Below are positions 8,469-17,237 of a DNA stretch of 64,000 nucleotides, piece after piece. The notes under the pieces were generated by a model, which saw only the letters and a program-made list of their open reading frames with translations, was not told the origin of the DNA and searched no databases. The position numbers and the translations under genes were made by a program. Position 1 is the stretch's first letter; each line of letters opens with the position of its first letter. The stretch spans positions 1,984,001 to 2,048,000 of the forward strand of contig QXCW01000002.1 of the NCBI GenBank assembly GCA_003550275.1, written 5' to 3'. The DNA comes from Flavobacteriaceae bacterium MAR_2010_72 (GTDB lineage: Bacteria; Bacteroidota; Bacteroidia; Flavobacteriales; Flavobacteriaceae).

Positions 8469-11400
8469 ACCAAAACTGATGACTTGTTAAGAATGTCCCT
8501 GACTTCGGTTTTGCAACTGCCACAACCGATACCGGCGCCAGTTTTGTTACAGAGCGCTGTAAAATCGGTACATCCTCTTTCAATGGCTTCTTTTATATTG
8601 CCCTCACCTACTTGACTACATGAACACACTAACTTTCCAAGTACCGGAGCATCATTTGAACTTCCACGCAGCAGGGTATTACGCTTATCGGACATTTCGA
8701 TCTTGCTTTCGATGAGCGTTTTAAACTCGGCAAACTCATTTTTGTCACCCATTAAAACTGCACCAACCAATAAGTCATCCTTAACAATGCATTTTTTATA
8801 ATATCGCTTTGAAATATCAGTGAAAACCACTTCCTGATAGCTATCATCATTTTCAGGAACATTGATCTCACCAATACTGCATAGGTTCAAATCATTAAAC
8901 TTTAAGATATTCATCAAAACCGATCCTTGATAAGCGCAGCTAATATCACCAGCAATAAAATTTGCCAAAATAGTTGCTTGTTCCTCGGCGGCGGAGGTTA
9001 TCCCAAATAACTGGTTGTTATATTCAGCTATTTCCCCAATAGCAAAAATGTCTGGATGGGAAGACTGTAAATGGTGATTTACCTTAACACCTCGGCCACA
9101 ATGAATCCCATTTGACTTGGCTATTTCAATATTAGGTTGGGTTCCTATAGCATAAACGATTGCATTTGCGGTAATAAGCTTTCCACTTTTTAAATTGATG
9201 ATCAGCTCGTTTGTGTCTTCATCGTCAAAGACCGTACTTACCTCATTATCAAAATATATTTGTATACCTCGCTCTTGTACATCAAGTGCCAATAATTTAC
9301 TGGAAACCAAATCCAACTGGCGCTCCATGAGTCGAGAAGCACGTTGAATGATGGTAATCTTAATATGTTTATGATTTAATGCTGCAGCGAGTTCGAGACC
9401 CAACAAACCACCACCAACAATAACTACGTGTTGCCCTTCTGGAGGCAAATTGGTATTGTCTAGGTAGGTTTTAAAGCGGTCGGCATCACTTTTATTACGC
9501 ATGGTAAATCGCCCAGGCAAATCTATTTGAACATCTTTTGGAATGAATGCCCGACTTCCAGTTGCCAGAATTAGCTTATCAAAGGTGTGCTGCTCATTTT
9601 TGCTATCCAATACAACTTTCTTTTCTAAATCAATGTTATCAATCAGTGTTTCTGGATAGACCTGAATATTCAGTTTACTAATTTCGGCCTTCTTTATTTT
9701 TAGCAGTTGCTCCCAAGTCAGCTCTTCAGTGATATATTCAGGAAGCAACACTCTATTGTAGAACAGATTAGGTTCTTTAGAAAAGACACGAATGTCGTCA
9801 ATTTCATTGTTTTCACGATAATTTTGAATGAATCTGAAGGCAGCCGCCCCAGCTCCAACAATAATGATTTTTTCTACTGGCTTTTTATATTTTGAAACCG
9901 ATACCGTGGTGAACTTAAAATCTGGTTCTTTTGATTGCGGATCGATTGCTGTATTGGTGAGGTTGTTTGCCCGGTTGAGATCGTTTTGCAATTGTTTCCC
10001 CCAATGCATAGGTAGAAAAACAACGCCTTTTTTTATATCCTCTGTAATTTTTGCGCGTACTCTCACCACGCCGTTACTGCTTTTAATTTCGGTAATATCG
10101 TCATCTTTTATTTTATTCAAGTAGGCATCAACAGGATTGATCTCTAGAAGCGGGCTTGGATAATGTGTTTTTAACCTTGCCACTTTTCCAGTACGCGTCA
10201 TAGTGTGCCATTGGTCACGAACACGGCCAGTGGTTAAAATTAATGGATACTCTGAATTGGGTTTTATGGATGTATTTTCTATATGCTGTGGAATATTAAA
10301 TACCGCCTTTTTTGAAGGCGTATAAAACTGTTTATCCTGAAACAGTCGTTTAGTTCCGGGATGTCTATATTCAGAAACTGGCCATTGAAAGGTGCCTTCA
10401 TTTTTTAATCTGTCATAGTTTAAATAGGAAATATCAATAGTGGTTCCTTTGGTCATTTGACAATACTCATCATAAATTTCTTGTGTATTGTTATAATTAA
10501 ACCCTCTAAATCCCATTTTTTGAGCAAATTCACAAAGAATCTTTACATCTGGTTTGGCTTCGCCAGGAGGATCCAAGACTTTTGGCAAGTATGAAATACG
10601 GCGCTCCGAATTGCTCATGGTGCCTTCCTTTTCTAGCCAACCTGCAGCTGGAAGTAGTAAATCGGCAAAAGCAACAGTATCGGATGCATTTGAAATATCT
10701 TGAACTACTACAAACTTGGCATTACGCATTGCCTTTTCAATTTTGTGGGTATTGGGTAAACTCACCAAGGGATTTGTGCATACAATCCAAACTGCCTTTA
10801 ACTTACCTGTTTCGAGGGCATCAAACATTTCGGTTGCCGTATAACCAGGTCTTTCAGAAATTTTTTCAACGCCCCAAAATTGAGCTACTTCCCGGCGATG
10901 CTCTTCATTAGAAAGCTCTTTATGAACGGCCAATAAATTAGCCATACCGCCTACTTCCCTGCCTCCCATGGCGTTTGGCTGACCTGTCAGAGAAAAGGGA
11001 CCTGAACCTGGCTTTCCAATTTGCCCTGTAATCAATGACAGATTTAGAAGCGACACATTTTTATCTGTACCAACCACACTTTGGTTAAGTCCCATCGCCC
11101 ACATGCTTATAAATCCTTTTGAAAGGCCAATTATATCAGCAGCTTTTCTAATGTCTTTCTCTGGAACACCACATAATTTTGAGGCATTTTTAATGCTGAC
11201 AGAAAAGATATGGTCCTTGTACTTATCAAATCCTTCAGTATGGTTATTTATAAATTCTTCATCGATCAAACCACGTTCATACAAGCGTCTTCCAATGGCA
11301 TTATAAAGGATGACATCCGTTCCGGGCACTAACTGAAGGTGCAGATCGGCAAAATTTGCCGTATCGGTTTTACGGGGATCGACAACAATTATTTGAACTT

Positions 11401-11986
11401 CTGGATGCTGTTCTTTATGCTTTTCTAATCGTCTAAAAAGAATAGGGTGACACCAAGCCGGATTGGCACCTGTTATTAAAAAGCAGTCTGCCAATTCTAT
11501 ATCCTCATAAGAAATAGGCACACTATCTTCACCAAATGTTTTTTTATACCCTACCACGGCAGAACTCATACACAAACGAGAATTCGTGTCGATATTATTA
11601 GTTCCCAAAAATCCTTTGGTAAGCTTATTGGCAATGTAATATTCTTCAGTTAAACTTTGGCCTGAAACATAGAACCCCACACTATCTGGACCATACTTTT
11701 GAATCATTGCTTTAAATACGCCACTAGCCCTATCTAAAGCAGTATCCCAACTTACGCGTTCCATAGGATGTGAACGACTCCAGCGCATTTGAGGATAGAG
11801 AATTCGATCTGAAGTATCATTGACTACATAATGCAAATTCATTCCTTTAGAACACAACATTCCCTTATTGACGGGATGGTCCTTATCTCCTTCTACATAG
11901 ACTTTATTATTGGCATCTTTTTTTACAATGATCCCACAGCCTACACCACAATATGAACAAGTTGTTTTTGCTTCGTTTTCAATCAT
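8465..11986 (-). CDS. nasA: Assimilatory nitrate reductase fused to NirB-like FAD reductase and BFD 2Fe-2S domain
   Basis: 1173 residues in three parts. The first ~690 are a bis-MGD molybdoenzyme with an N-terminal 4Fe-4S site (C10, C13, C17, C45 in CSYCGVGCG and CSKG) and a C-terminal molybdopterin domain (TGRVRDQWHTMTRTG). About 700-1050 is an FAD/NAD(P) disulfide-reductase fold like the NirB N-terminus (IIIVGAGAAAFRFIQNY, IVGGGLLGLELAAAL, IFAIGEIAEY). Residues 1121-1158 are a BFD-type 2Fe-2S domain (C1121, C1123, C1155, C1158). The protein would reduce nitrate to nitrite with NAD(P)H in one polypeptide, merging Klebsiella-type NasA and NasB roles. It lies 127 bp after the transporter and overlaps the rubredoxin gene. 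Confidence 0.9.
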   Translation of the reverse strand: MIENEAKTTCSYCGVGCGIIVKKDANNKVYVEGDKDHPVNKGMLCSKGMNLHYVVNDTSDRILYPQMRWSRSHPMERVSWDTALDRASGVFKAMIQKYGPDSVGFYVSGQSLTEEYYIANKLTKGFLGTNNIDTNSRLCMSSAVVGYKKTFGEDSVPISYEDIELADCFLITGANPAWCHPILFRRLEKHKEQHPEVQIIVVDPRKTDTANFADLHLQLVPGTDVILYNAIGRRLYERGLIDEEFINNHTEGFDKYKDHIFSVSIKNASKLCGVPEKDIRKAADIIGLSKGFISMWAMGLNQSVVGTDKNVSLLNLSLITGQIGKPGSGPFSLTGQPNAMGGREVGGMANLLAVHKELSNEEHRREVAQFWGVEKISERPGYTATEMFDALETGKLKAVWIVCTNPLVSLPNTHKIEKAMRNAKFVVVQDISNASDTVAFADLLLPAAGWLEKEGTMSNSERRISYLPKVLDPPGEAKPDVKILCEFAQKMGFRGFNYNNTQEIYDEYCQMTKGTTIDISYLNYDRLKNEGTFQWPVSEYRHPGTKRLFQDKQFYTPSKKAVFNIPQHIENTSIKPNSEYPLILTTGRVRDQWHTMTRTGKVARLKTHYPSPLLEINPVDAYLNKIKDDDITEIKSSNGVVRVRAKITEDIKKGVVFLPMHWGKQLQNDLNRANNLTNTAIDPQSKEPDFKFTTVSVSKYKKPVEKIIIVGAGAAAFRFIQNYRENNEIDDIRVFSKEPNLFYNRVLLPEYITEELTWEQLLKIKKAEISKLNIQVYPETLIDNIDLEKKVVLDSKNEQHTFDKLILATGSRAFIPKDVQIDLPGRFTMRNKSDADRFKTYLDNTNLPPEGQHVVIVGGGLLGLELAAALNHKHIKITIIQRASRLMERQLDLVSSKLLALDVQERGIQIYFDNEVSTVFDDEDTNELIINLKSGKLITANAIVYAIGTQPNIEIAKSNGIHCGRGVKVNHHLQSSHPDIFAIGEIAEYNNQLFGITSAAEEQATILANFIAGDISCAYQGSVLMNILKFNDLNLCSIGEINVPENDDSYQEVVFTDISKRYYKKCIVKDDLLVGAVLMGDKNEFAEFKTLIESKIEMSDKRNTLLRGSSNDAPVLGKLVCSCSQVGEGNIKEAIERGCTDFTALCNKTGAGIGCGSCKTEVRDILNKSSVLV

Positions 11987-12113
11987 TTATCATTGCATTT
12001 AAATACGAATAAATTGATTATAACAACACCAAACAAGAGGCAGTATTAATAATTGGCAATACCATAAAAAAGGTCGTTTTAATTAGTGAATTAGTAAAAA
12101 AGTGACGTCTTTA

Positions 12114-13532
12114 TTAGCTTTTTACAGGAATGAGTTCCCCAACCGATTCCTTTAATTCGCGATGTGCTATTTTTTCGTCTTCGGTAGAAAAACGAATGGC
12201 CAAGGCTACAATTCCGGTTACCATTACCGCCAAACCAATCATAAAATATCCTTGTGACACCGCACTAGAAGAGGCGGCAGCTTGAGCAGAAGTAACAAGC
12301 TCTTCACTCATTCCTTGATTAGCTGCAATAGCCGCTTTTTCAGCAACTGCAGATTTGGATTTTAGCAGTAATGCGGCCAAAAAAGCGCCTACATTACCAC
12401 CAGCCCCAACAATACCTGAAACCGAACCAATTGCCTTTTTATTGATAAATGGTACTACCGAAAAGGTTGCTCCTTCTGCCATTTGTACTGAAAGACTGAA
12501 CAAAATCAAAAAGATGAAACCAAAAATTATATTTGTTGTTGTAGAAAAAGTTAAAAGCATAATGCCTTGAAGGGTTAATATAAAGCATAAGAATAGCACA
12601 CGACCTCGTAGCCCTTTTAATTTACCAAATCTATCTCCAAAATAACCACCAAGGGTTCTCGCAAAAATGTTCATCAAAGCAAAAGACAATACAATATTAC
12701 CGGCCGTCACCCTTTCAAGAGAAAATGTGTTTTGAAGATAATCATCCATAGTTCCATAAACGGTAAGTTCAATTCCAAAACAAGCGGCATATACCAGAAA
12801 TAGAATCCAGATTCTATAGTCTTTTATGACTTCCATAAAACCAACACTATCTTTTTTGAGAAGTAACTTATCTTCAGCCTTTAATTCCTTAAAATTACCT
12901 TGAGGGGTATCTTGAGTAAACAAGTAATATATAAGTCCCATGGTAAAACAAATAATCCCTGCAATGATCATAGCATATCGCCATGCTTCGGTTTCTGCAA
13001 CGCCAAATCCAATCACCATAGCAGCAATTAGAGGCATTCCTAATCGGTTAGCCCCACCACCAAGGTTTCCCCAACCAGCTGAGGTTGCATTAGCCGTACC
13101 AACGACATTAGGTGCAAACATTAATGAGGTGTGCACTTGTGTTATCACAAATGAAGCACCAATAAAACCTATAAAGAGTCTGCATACTAAAAACTGAAGT
13201 GGTGTTTGAACCAAACCGCATACTATTACTGGTATGGCTCCAGCCATTAAAAGCACTGTATAACAAAGACGCGGTCCATATCTATCACAAAGTTTTCCAA
13301 TAAGCAACCGTGCAAATACGGTACCAGACACTGCCAAGATAATGGAGTTCCATTTTTGATCGGGGGTTAAACCTAACTCCCTTACCACATCTGGCATAAA
13401 CGGAACAATACCGAACCATGCAAAGAAACACATGAAAAATGATATGGAGGTTATCCAAAATGTACGAATTGAAACATTCTTAAAATCGAACAAGTTTAAT
13501 TTTGTGGCCTTAACTGCATTATAATTTATCAT
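12114..13532 (-). CDS. narK: NarK/NasA-type nitrate/nitrite transporter (MFS)
   Basis: 472-residue major facilitator protein with about 12 hydrophobic segments. Both nitrate-signature motifs of the NNP family are present: GWGNLGGGANRLG in the N-terminal half and GIVGAGGNVGAF in the C-terminal half. These glycine-rich helices line the nitrate path in NarK. A long loop near the C-terminus (about 405-435, rich in Ala and Glu) interrupts the last helices. It imports nitrate for the reductase encoded just downstream. Its ATG lies 30 bp below a palindromic element shared with the nirB promoter. Confidence 0.93.
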   Translation of the reverse strand: MINYNAVKATKLNLFDFKNVSIRTFWITSISFFMCFFAWFGIVPFMPDVVRELGLTPDQKWNSIILAVSGTVFARLLIGKLCDRYGPRLCYTVLLMAGAIPVIVCGLVQTPLQFLVCRLFIGFIGASFVITQVHTSLMFAPNVVGTANATSAGWGNLGGGANRLGMPLIAAMVIGFGVAETEAWRYAMIIAGIICFTMGLIYYLFTQDTPQGNFKELKAEDKLLLKKDSVGFMEVIKDYRIWILFLVYAACFGIELTVYGTMDDYLQNTFSLERVTAGNIVLSFALMNIFARTLGGYFGDRFGKLKGLRGRVLFLCFILTLQGIMLLTFSTTTNIIFGFIFLILFSLSVQMAEGATFSVVPFINKKAIGSVSGIVGAGGNVGAFLAALLLKSKSAVAEKAAIAANQGMSEELVTSAQAAASSSAVSQGYFMIGLAVMVTGIVALAIRFSTEDEKIAHRELKESVGELIPVKS

Positions 13533-13554
13533 AATTACGTATTTTTTATTGAGA

Positions 13555-13585
13555 TAAAATTACGTATATATACTTAATTTTAAAT
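13555..13585 (-). promoter_or_regulatory. narK promoter with candidate NarL-type operator
   Basis: On the plus strand ACGTA-TATA-TACTT lies at 13562-13575 and continues AATTTTAAAT to 13585. It matches the nirB copy at 22 of 24 positions. On the minus strand a near-consensus -7 element, TAATTTTA, lies at 13555-13562, so the palindrome touches its upstream edge. The predicted RNA start is about 15 bases before the narK ATG. Binding by the NarL-type regulator encoded next door is inferred. Confidence 0.6.
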
Positions 13586-13702
13586 ATAAAATTTAAGTAT
13601 TTGATAATTTATATGATATTGATAATTTAGGAAATGTGATTTTAAGGATCCTTTAAAATCTCTTCATCAAGTCTAATGTAAATTTAAGGATTATGAAAAT
13701 CA

Positions 13703-14371
13703 TTAAATGACCTGATACTGTTTAACTTTGTTTGTTAGCTCATTAAGACTCTTCACATCGAGCTTTTTCATCAAATTAAAGCGATGCACCTCGGCCGTTC
13801 GCTTACTTATTTCTAATTCTTCAGCGATTTCCTTGTTGTTCTTTAACTCAAGAACTAGGTTTAAAATTTGTTTTTCACGCTTGGTGAGATTAAATGGGTT
13901 GTCATTTTGGGTACTTCCTGTTTTGGTTGTATTAATCTGGGTATTTCCATTCACGAAGTTATTCATGATGATCGTTGAGATATCCCCAGAAAAATACTTA
14001 TCTCCTGAAGCTGTTTTATAAAGCGCATTTAAAAATTCCTTTTTGCTAGCCCCTTTTAATAAATAACCATCGGCGCCAGCTTGAATGGCCTGAACCACAT
14101 ACTCTTCAGAATCATGCATGGATAACACTAAAGTACGTACATCAGTATATGTTTTATTGATTTCCCTCACCACTTCTATACCATTGAGTTCTGGCATACG
14201 TATATCAACAATTATTAAATTGGGTTTGTTGCGTTTCACCACTTCAAGAGCTTCGACTCCATTTGAGGCTTCATCAATAACCCTAATTTGCTGTTGATCT
14301 TCTAATAGTGCCTTTATTCCATCCCTTACCAACACATGATCATCAGCCAAAACGACCTTAATTATATCCAT
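13703..14371 (-). CDS. NarL/FixJ-family response regulator
   Basis: 222 residues: a receiver domain (about 4-120) with acidic D10/D11, phospho-acceptor D56 in LIIVDIRMPELNG and a conserved Lys in LLKGASKKEF; then a LuxR-type helix-turn-helix (about 155-218) with LTKREKQILNLVLELKNNKE and SKRTAEVHRFNLMKKL. It follows the NarX-like sensor kinase by 53 bp and precedes narK. I infer that it controls the nitrite and nitrate operons. The gap before it has its own -7 element and a third copy of the shared palindrome, which suggests autoregulation. Confidence 0.88.
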   Translation of the reverse strand: MDIIKVVLADDHVLVRDGIKALLEDQQQIRVIDEASNGVEALEVVKRNKPNLIIVDIRMPELNGIEVVREINKTYTDVRTLVLSMHDSEEYVVQAIQAGADGYLLKGASKKEFLNALYKTASGDKYFSGDISTIIMNNFVNGNTQINTTKTGSTQNDNPFNLTKREKQILNLVLELKNNKEIAEELEISKRTAEVHRFNLMKKLDVKSLNELTNKVKQYQVI

Positions 14372-14391
14372 AACAACAACTAATTTAAGTA

Positions 14392-14428
14392 CAAAAATAA
14401 AGGTTTTAAGTAAAACTACGTAATTTAA
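14392..14428 (-). promoter_or_regulatory. Internal promoter and operator copy upstream of the response regulator
   Basis: A perfect -7 element TATTTTTG lies on the minus strand at 14392-14399, about 21 bp before the regulator ATG. Next to it on the plus strand is AAGTA-AAAC-TACGT (14408-14421) followed by AATTTAAG, a third copy of the element found at the nirB and narK promoters, in the same orientation relative to the downstream gene. Confidence 0.55.
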
Positions 14429-16233
14429 GTCAGTGGAATGTTTAAAGTGACTCGGGTCCCGCGCCCTTCTTCAGAATTTAAAAAGAGGCGCCCGTCGATA
14501 AATTTAATGCGCTCTCTCATGAAGGTTAACCCCATACCTCCATCACCATTTTTTGTTTTTTCTACCTTATTCGGGTTGAAGCCTTTTCCGTTATCATCAA
14601 TTACAATACTTAAAATATTTTCACTGTGTGATATTGAGACCAGAATATGAGATGAATCGGCATATTTTATGGCATTATTAACTGCCTCTTGTACAATTCT
14701 ATAAATATTTATTTCGATAAGTGAATCCAAGCGCTGATTAAAGTCGGTTTTATTAAAAAGCACAATATGTTTACCTGTAAGTTTGTCAAGTTCCTGTACC
14801 AACTTGGTTAAGGCGGGGACAATTCCATGATCGGACAGTTCAGGAGGTGTTAAATTAAAGGTCGCTGTCCTTACCCCTTTGATAATATTTGCGGTGAGCT
14901 CTTTAAGGTGTTCAATTTTAGAGGCCGTTTTTTCCATATCACTGGTATCGATGCTTTCCAAATTGTATTTCAGGCCGGTCAACATTTGCCCTATACCATC
15001 ATGAACATCTTTTGCAATACGATTTTGTTCTTTTTCTTGGCTTTCGATGATTTGACTTGATATGACCTTTTGTTGGTTCATTTTCTCCTCAAAACTTTCT
15101 TTAGTTAAGCGCTCAATTTCAATTTGAGCTGCTTTTCGTTTGGTAATTTCAGAAGCAATAATCAACAATTCAGATTTGTCTTCAGCAGCGTTAAAAGGAA
15201 TAATTGACATTTCCAACCAAACCTCTTCATTGCCTTTAGTCGTTGGTCTGATTTCACCTTGCCAGCCTGTTTTTCGGTGTTTATCAATTAAATTCTCGAT
15301 GTACAGCTGTTCATTTTCATTGATAGATAAGATTTTTGAAAAATTTGTTGATCTGCCAAAACCAGAAAATTTAAAAAGTTGCGAAAATTTCTTCCCGAGA
15401 TGAACAATTGTTCCATTTGATCTAATACGTGCAAACAATAAGGTTTCATCCATTGCATGGCTTAACGCTCTTAATTCTTTTATGGACTTTTCTTTAGAAA
15501 CACTTAACTTATCAGCTTCTATAGCCATTTGTTTAGCCTTCTTTTCAGCAACCAATAATTCGGTAAGGGTCGTTCGCACCGATTTTGCTGTTGGCCAAAA
15601 AATAAACAGAAATTCAGCCAAAAGAATCAGAAGAGTTAGAATCATCAGCAGCATTTCCAATGATTGTAGTTTACTTACTTTTTTGTTAGCCTCTAAATCA
15701 TAGAGGTTTACAATCTGGTCCATTTTAATAAGAAAGTCGCCTTCATAGGTTCTTACGGTTTCGATGGGCAACTCCAAATTAGTGATTGAGGGGTTTTGTT
15801 CAAGTTCATCCACAATTACCTTTGAAGCTGAATGAATGGTATCGAATGTTGGATTTAACTCATTAAATTTTTTTGAAATAATCTCACTGTTATTACCAGG
15901 CAGGCCTAAACTATCATTTCCACGTTGAAGTGCAAGATGTGATACTTCCCATAATTTTAGAGTTTGTTTAATTTTTTCCTTTATGTTTATTCTTTCTTCT
16001 ACACTTTCAACCCTTGTTAGAGATACAATTTCCTTGGTTAATTTTTGGCTCAACATACGCTGTCTACCCGCCACATTAATTACCGTAGAATCACTTTGTT
16101 GGTTGTTAAGGTGTTTACGAATGAGGATTTGACTTACAATTACGGATACTGCAATTGTACTTAAGGCAATGATGTATAAACGGCTTAATCTATCAAAGGT
16201 GCGTTGATCTAATGAATTACCGTTTTTTGTCAT
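14425..16233 (-). CDS. NarX-like sensor histidine kinase (PilJ/P-box, PAS, HisKA_3)
   Basis: 602 residues. A membrane helix at about 20-38 and a second at 192-213 bound a periplasmic PilJ-type domain. Its start DSTVINVAGRQRMLSQKL (48-65) resembles the nitrate-binding P-box of NarX/NarQ; R59 aligns with the nitrate-contacting Arg54 of E. coli NarX. A PAS domain follows (about 260-370), then HisKA_3 with H411 in RIAKDVHDGIGQML and an ATPase domain with DDNGKGF and GGMGLTFMRERI. Unlike NarX it carries a cytoplasmic PAS domain. It lies 12 bp after the DUF4202 gene in the nirBD operon and precedes a NarL-type regulator, so nitrate or nitrite sensing is the inferred role. Confidence 0.85.
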   Translation of the reverse strand: MTKNGNSLDQRTFDRLSRLYIIALSTIAVSVIVSQILIRKHLNNQQSDSTVINVAGRQRMLSQKLTKEIVSLTRVESVEERINIKEKIKQTLKLWEVSHLALQRGNDSLGLPGNNSEIISKKFNELNPTFDTIHSASKVIVDELEQNPSITNLELPIETVRTYEGDFLIKMDQIVNLYDLEANKKVSKLQSLEMLLMILTLLILLAEFLFIFWPTAKSVRTTLTELLVAEKKAKQMAIEADKLSVSKEKSIKELRALSHAMDETLLFARIRSNGTIVHLGKKFSQLFKFSGFGRSTNFSKILSINENEQLYIENLIDKHRKTGWQGEIRPTTKGNEEVWLEMSIIPFNAAEDKSELLIIASEITKRKAAQIEIERLTKESFEEKMNQQKVISSQIIESQEKEQNRIAKDVHDGIGQMLTGLKYNLESIDTSDMEKTASKIEHLKELTANIIKGVRTATFNLTPPELSDHGIVPALTKLVQELDKLTGKHIVLFNKTDFNQRLDSLIEINIYRIVQEAVNNAIKYADSSHILVSISHSENILSIVIDDNGKGFNPNKVEKTKNGDGGMGLTFMRERIKFIDGRLFLNSEEGRGTRVTLNIPLT

Positions 16234-16245
16234 TTACACATACTT

Positions 16246-16830
16246 TTAGGTCAATGCCTTTTTTATTAATTCTAGATTTTCATCTGAATAGTGGAGTGCC
16301 AATGCCGCATCATGACCTTGTTGAGACATCTTTTTCCATGTTTTTTGAAGAATATCAATGATTTTATCAGATTCATGTTTTGCTGCAAATTCCTCAAAAT
16401 AATAATCCAAAAACACCAAGCATACAACATCTTCCAGCGTTTGGCTTTCTTCATCCTTTTTAATCAACTTCTTGTTAATTAAAAATGCTACTCTATCGAT
16501 AAATGCAGAATCATAACCAACTTGCTTTAAAATATCTGAAGTTAATTCGGCATGCATTTTTTTTAGGGTTTCTCGCCATTTTAAATAACCAACTCGATCC
16601 ATTGGGTATTGGTCTCGAGCAATTTTCCAACGACAAATGTGTTGTGCCCTTGCTGCAATTTGGAGCGCTTCGGAAGCATTTGGGGCAAACTGTAATAACC
16701 TTTGGGACATGCGTTGTGAATACAAAACTTCTTTAGGAAAATCTAAACCACAATTATGGTACATATTAATGTCCTCTGAATTTTTTTTATCAATTAGGGC
16801 AATGGCTGTTTCAAATTTAGTCGGTTGCAT
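16246..16830 (-). CDS. DUF4202 family protein of the nitrite reductase operon
   Basis: 194 residues from the ATG at 16830 (MQPTKFETAIALID). The longer frame from 16878 would overlap nirD by 43 bp, whereas this start leaves a 4-bp gap. Conserved-looking segments are YSQRMSQRLLQFAP, ALQIAARAQHICRWKI and YLKWRETLKKMHAEL. The H-x-x-R-W and Y-L-x-W-R-x-x-L-x-x-x-H pattern hints at an HD-like or metal-binding helical fold. The family is often found beside nirBD but has no established function that I know of. Position between nirD and the sensor kinase supports a role in nitrite assimilation or its control. Confidence 0.8.
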   Translation of the reverse strand: MQPTKFETAIALIDKKNSEDINMYHNCGLDFPKEVLYSQRMSQRLLQFAPNASEALQIAARAQHICRWKIARDQYPMDRVGYLKWRETLKKMHAELTSDILKQVGYDSAFIDRVAFLINKKLIKKDEESQTLEDVVCLVFLDYYFEEFAAKHESDKIIDILQKTWKKMSQQGHDAALALHYSDENLELIKKALT

Positions 16831-16834
16831 AAAC

Positions 16835-17218
16835 TTAATTTTTATCTGTAAAGCCAATATACACAATTCCGTTTTCAATTTTAACAGGATATGTGGCTAT
16901 TTTTAGGTCATCACCATTCAAATTGGAACCGTCTTCCAATGAAAAATTCTTTTTGTGGAGCGGGCAAGCTACTTTTGGAATTCCGTCCTTATCACCTATC
17001 ATTCCAAGGGACAACACCATTTCCATTTTATGTGGGCAGAGGTTTTGACATGCATACCATTTGGCCTTTCGTTTAAAATTGTAAACCGCTATTTGCTTGG
17101 TTTTATATTTAATACAGGCTCCACTATTCTCTGGAAAATCAGATTCAAGCCCAACTTTAAACCAGACTTTAACCTGTGTTTCCTTTACTGTTTCGTATTG
17201 ACTTAATAACTCTTGCAT
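16835..17218 (-). CDS. nirD: Nitrite reductase small subunit NirD (Rieske-type)
   Basis: 127 residues with a Rieske fold. The cluster ligands C61-P-H63 and C85-x2-H88 are present in CPHKMEM and ACPLHKKNF. E. coli NirD is known to lack these ligands, so this version probably binds a 2Fe-2S cluster. It pairs with NirB to reduce nitrite to ammonium in the cytoplasm. It begins 19 bp after nirB and is followed by DUF4202 after 4 bp, in one operon. Confidence 0.92.
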   Translation of the reverse strand: MQELLSQYETVKETQVKVWFKVGLESDFPENSGACIKYKTKQIAVYNFKRKAKWYACQNLCPHKMEMVLSLGMIGDKDGIPKVACPLHKKNFSLEDGSNLNGDDLKIATYPVKIENGIVYIGFTDKN

Positions 17219-17237
17219 TGTTTAAATAATTACTTGA

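Noticed and set aside
10582-10911. 109-residue plus-strand frame inside nasA
   Set aside because: It lies wholly in the antisense of a strongly conserved coding region and has no recognisable domain.
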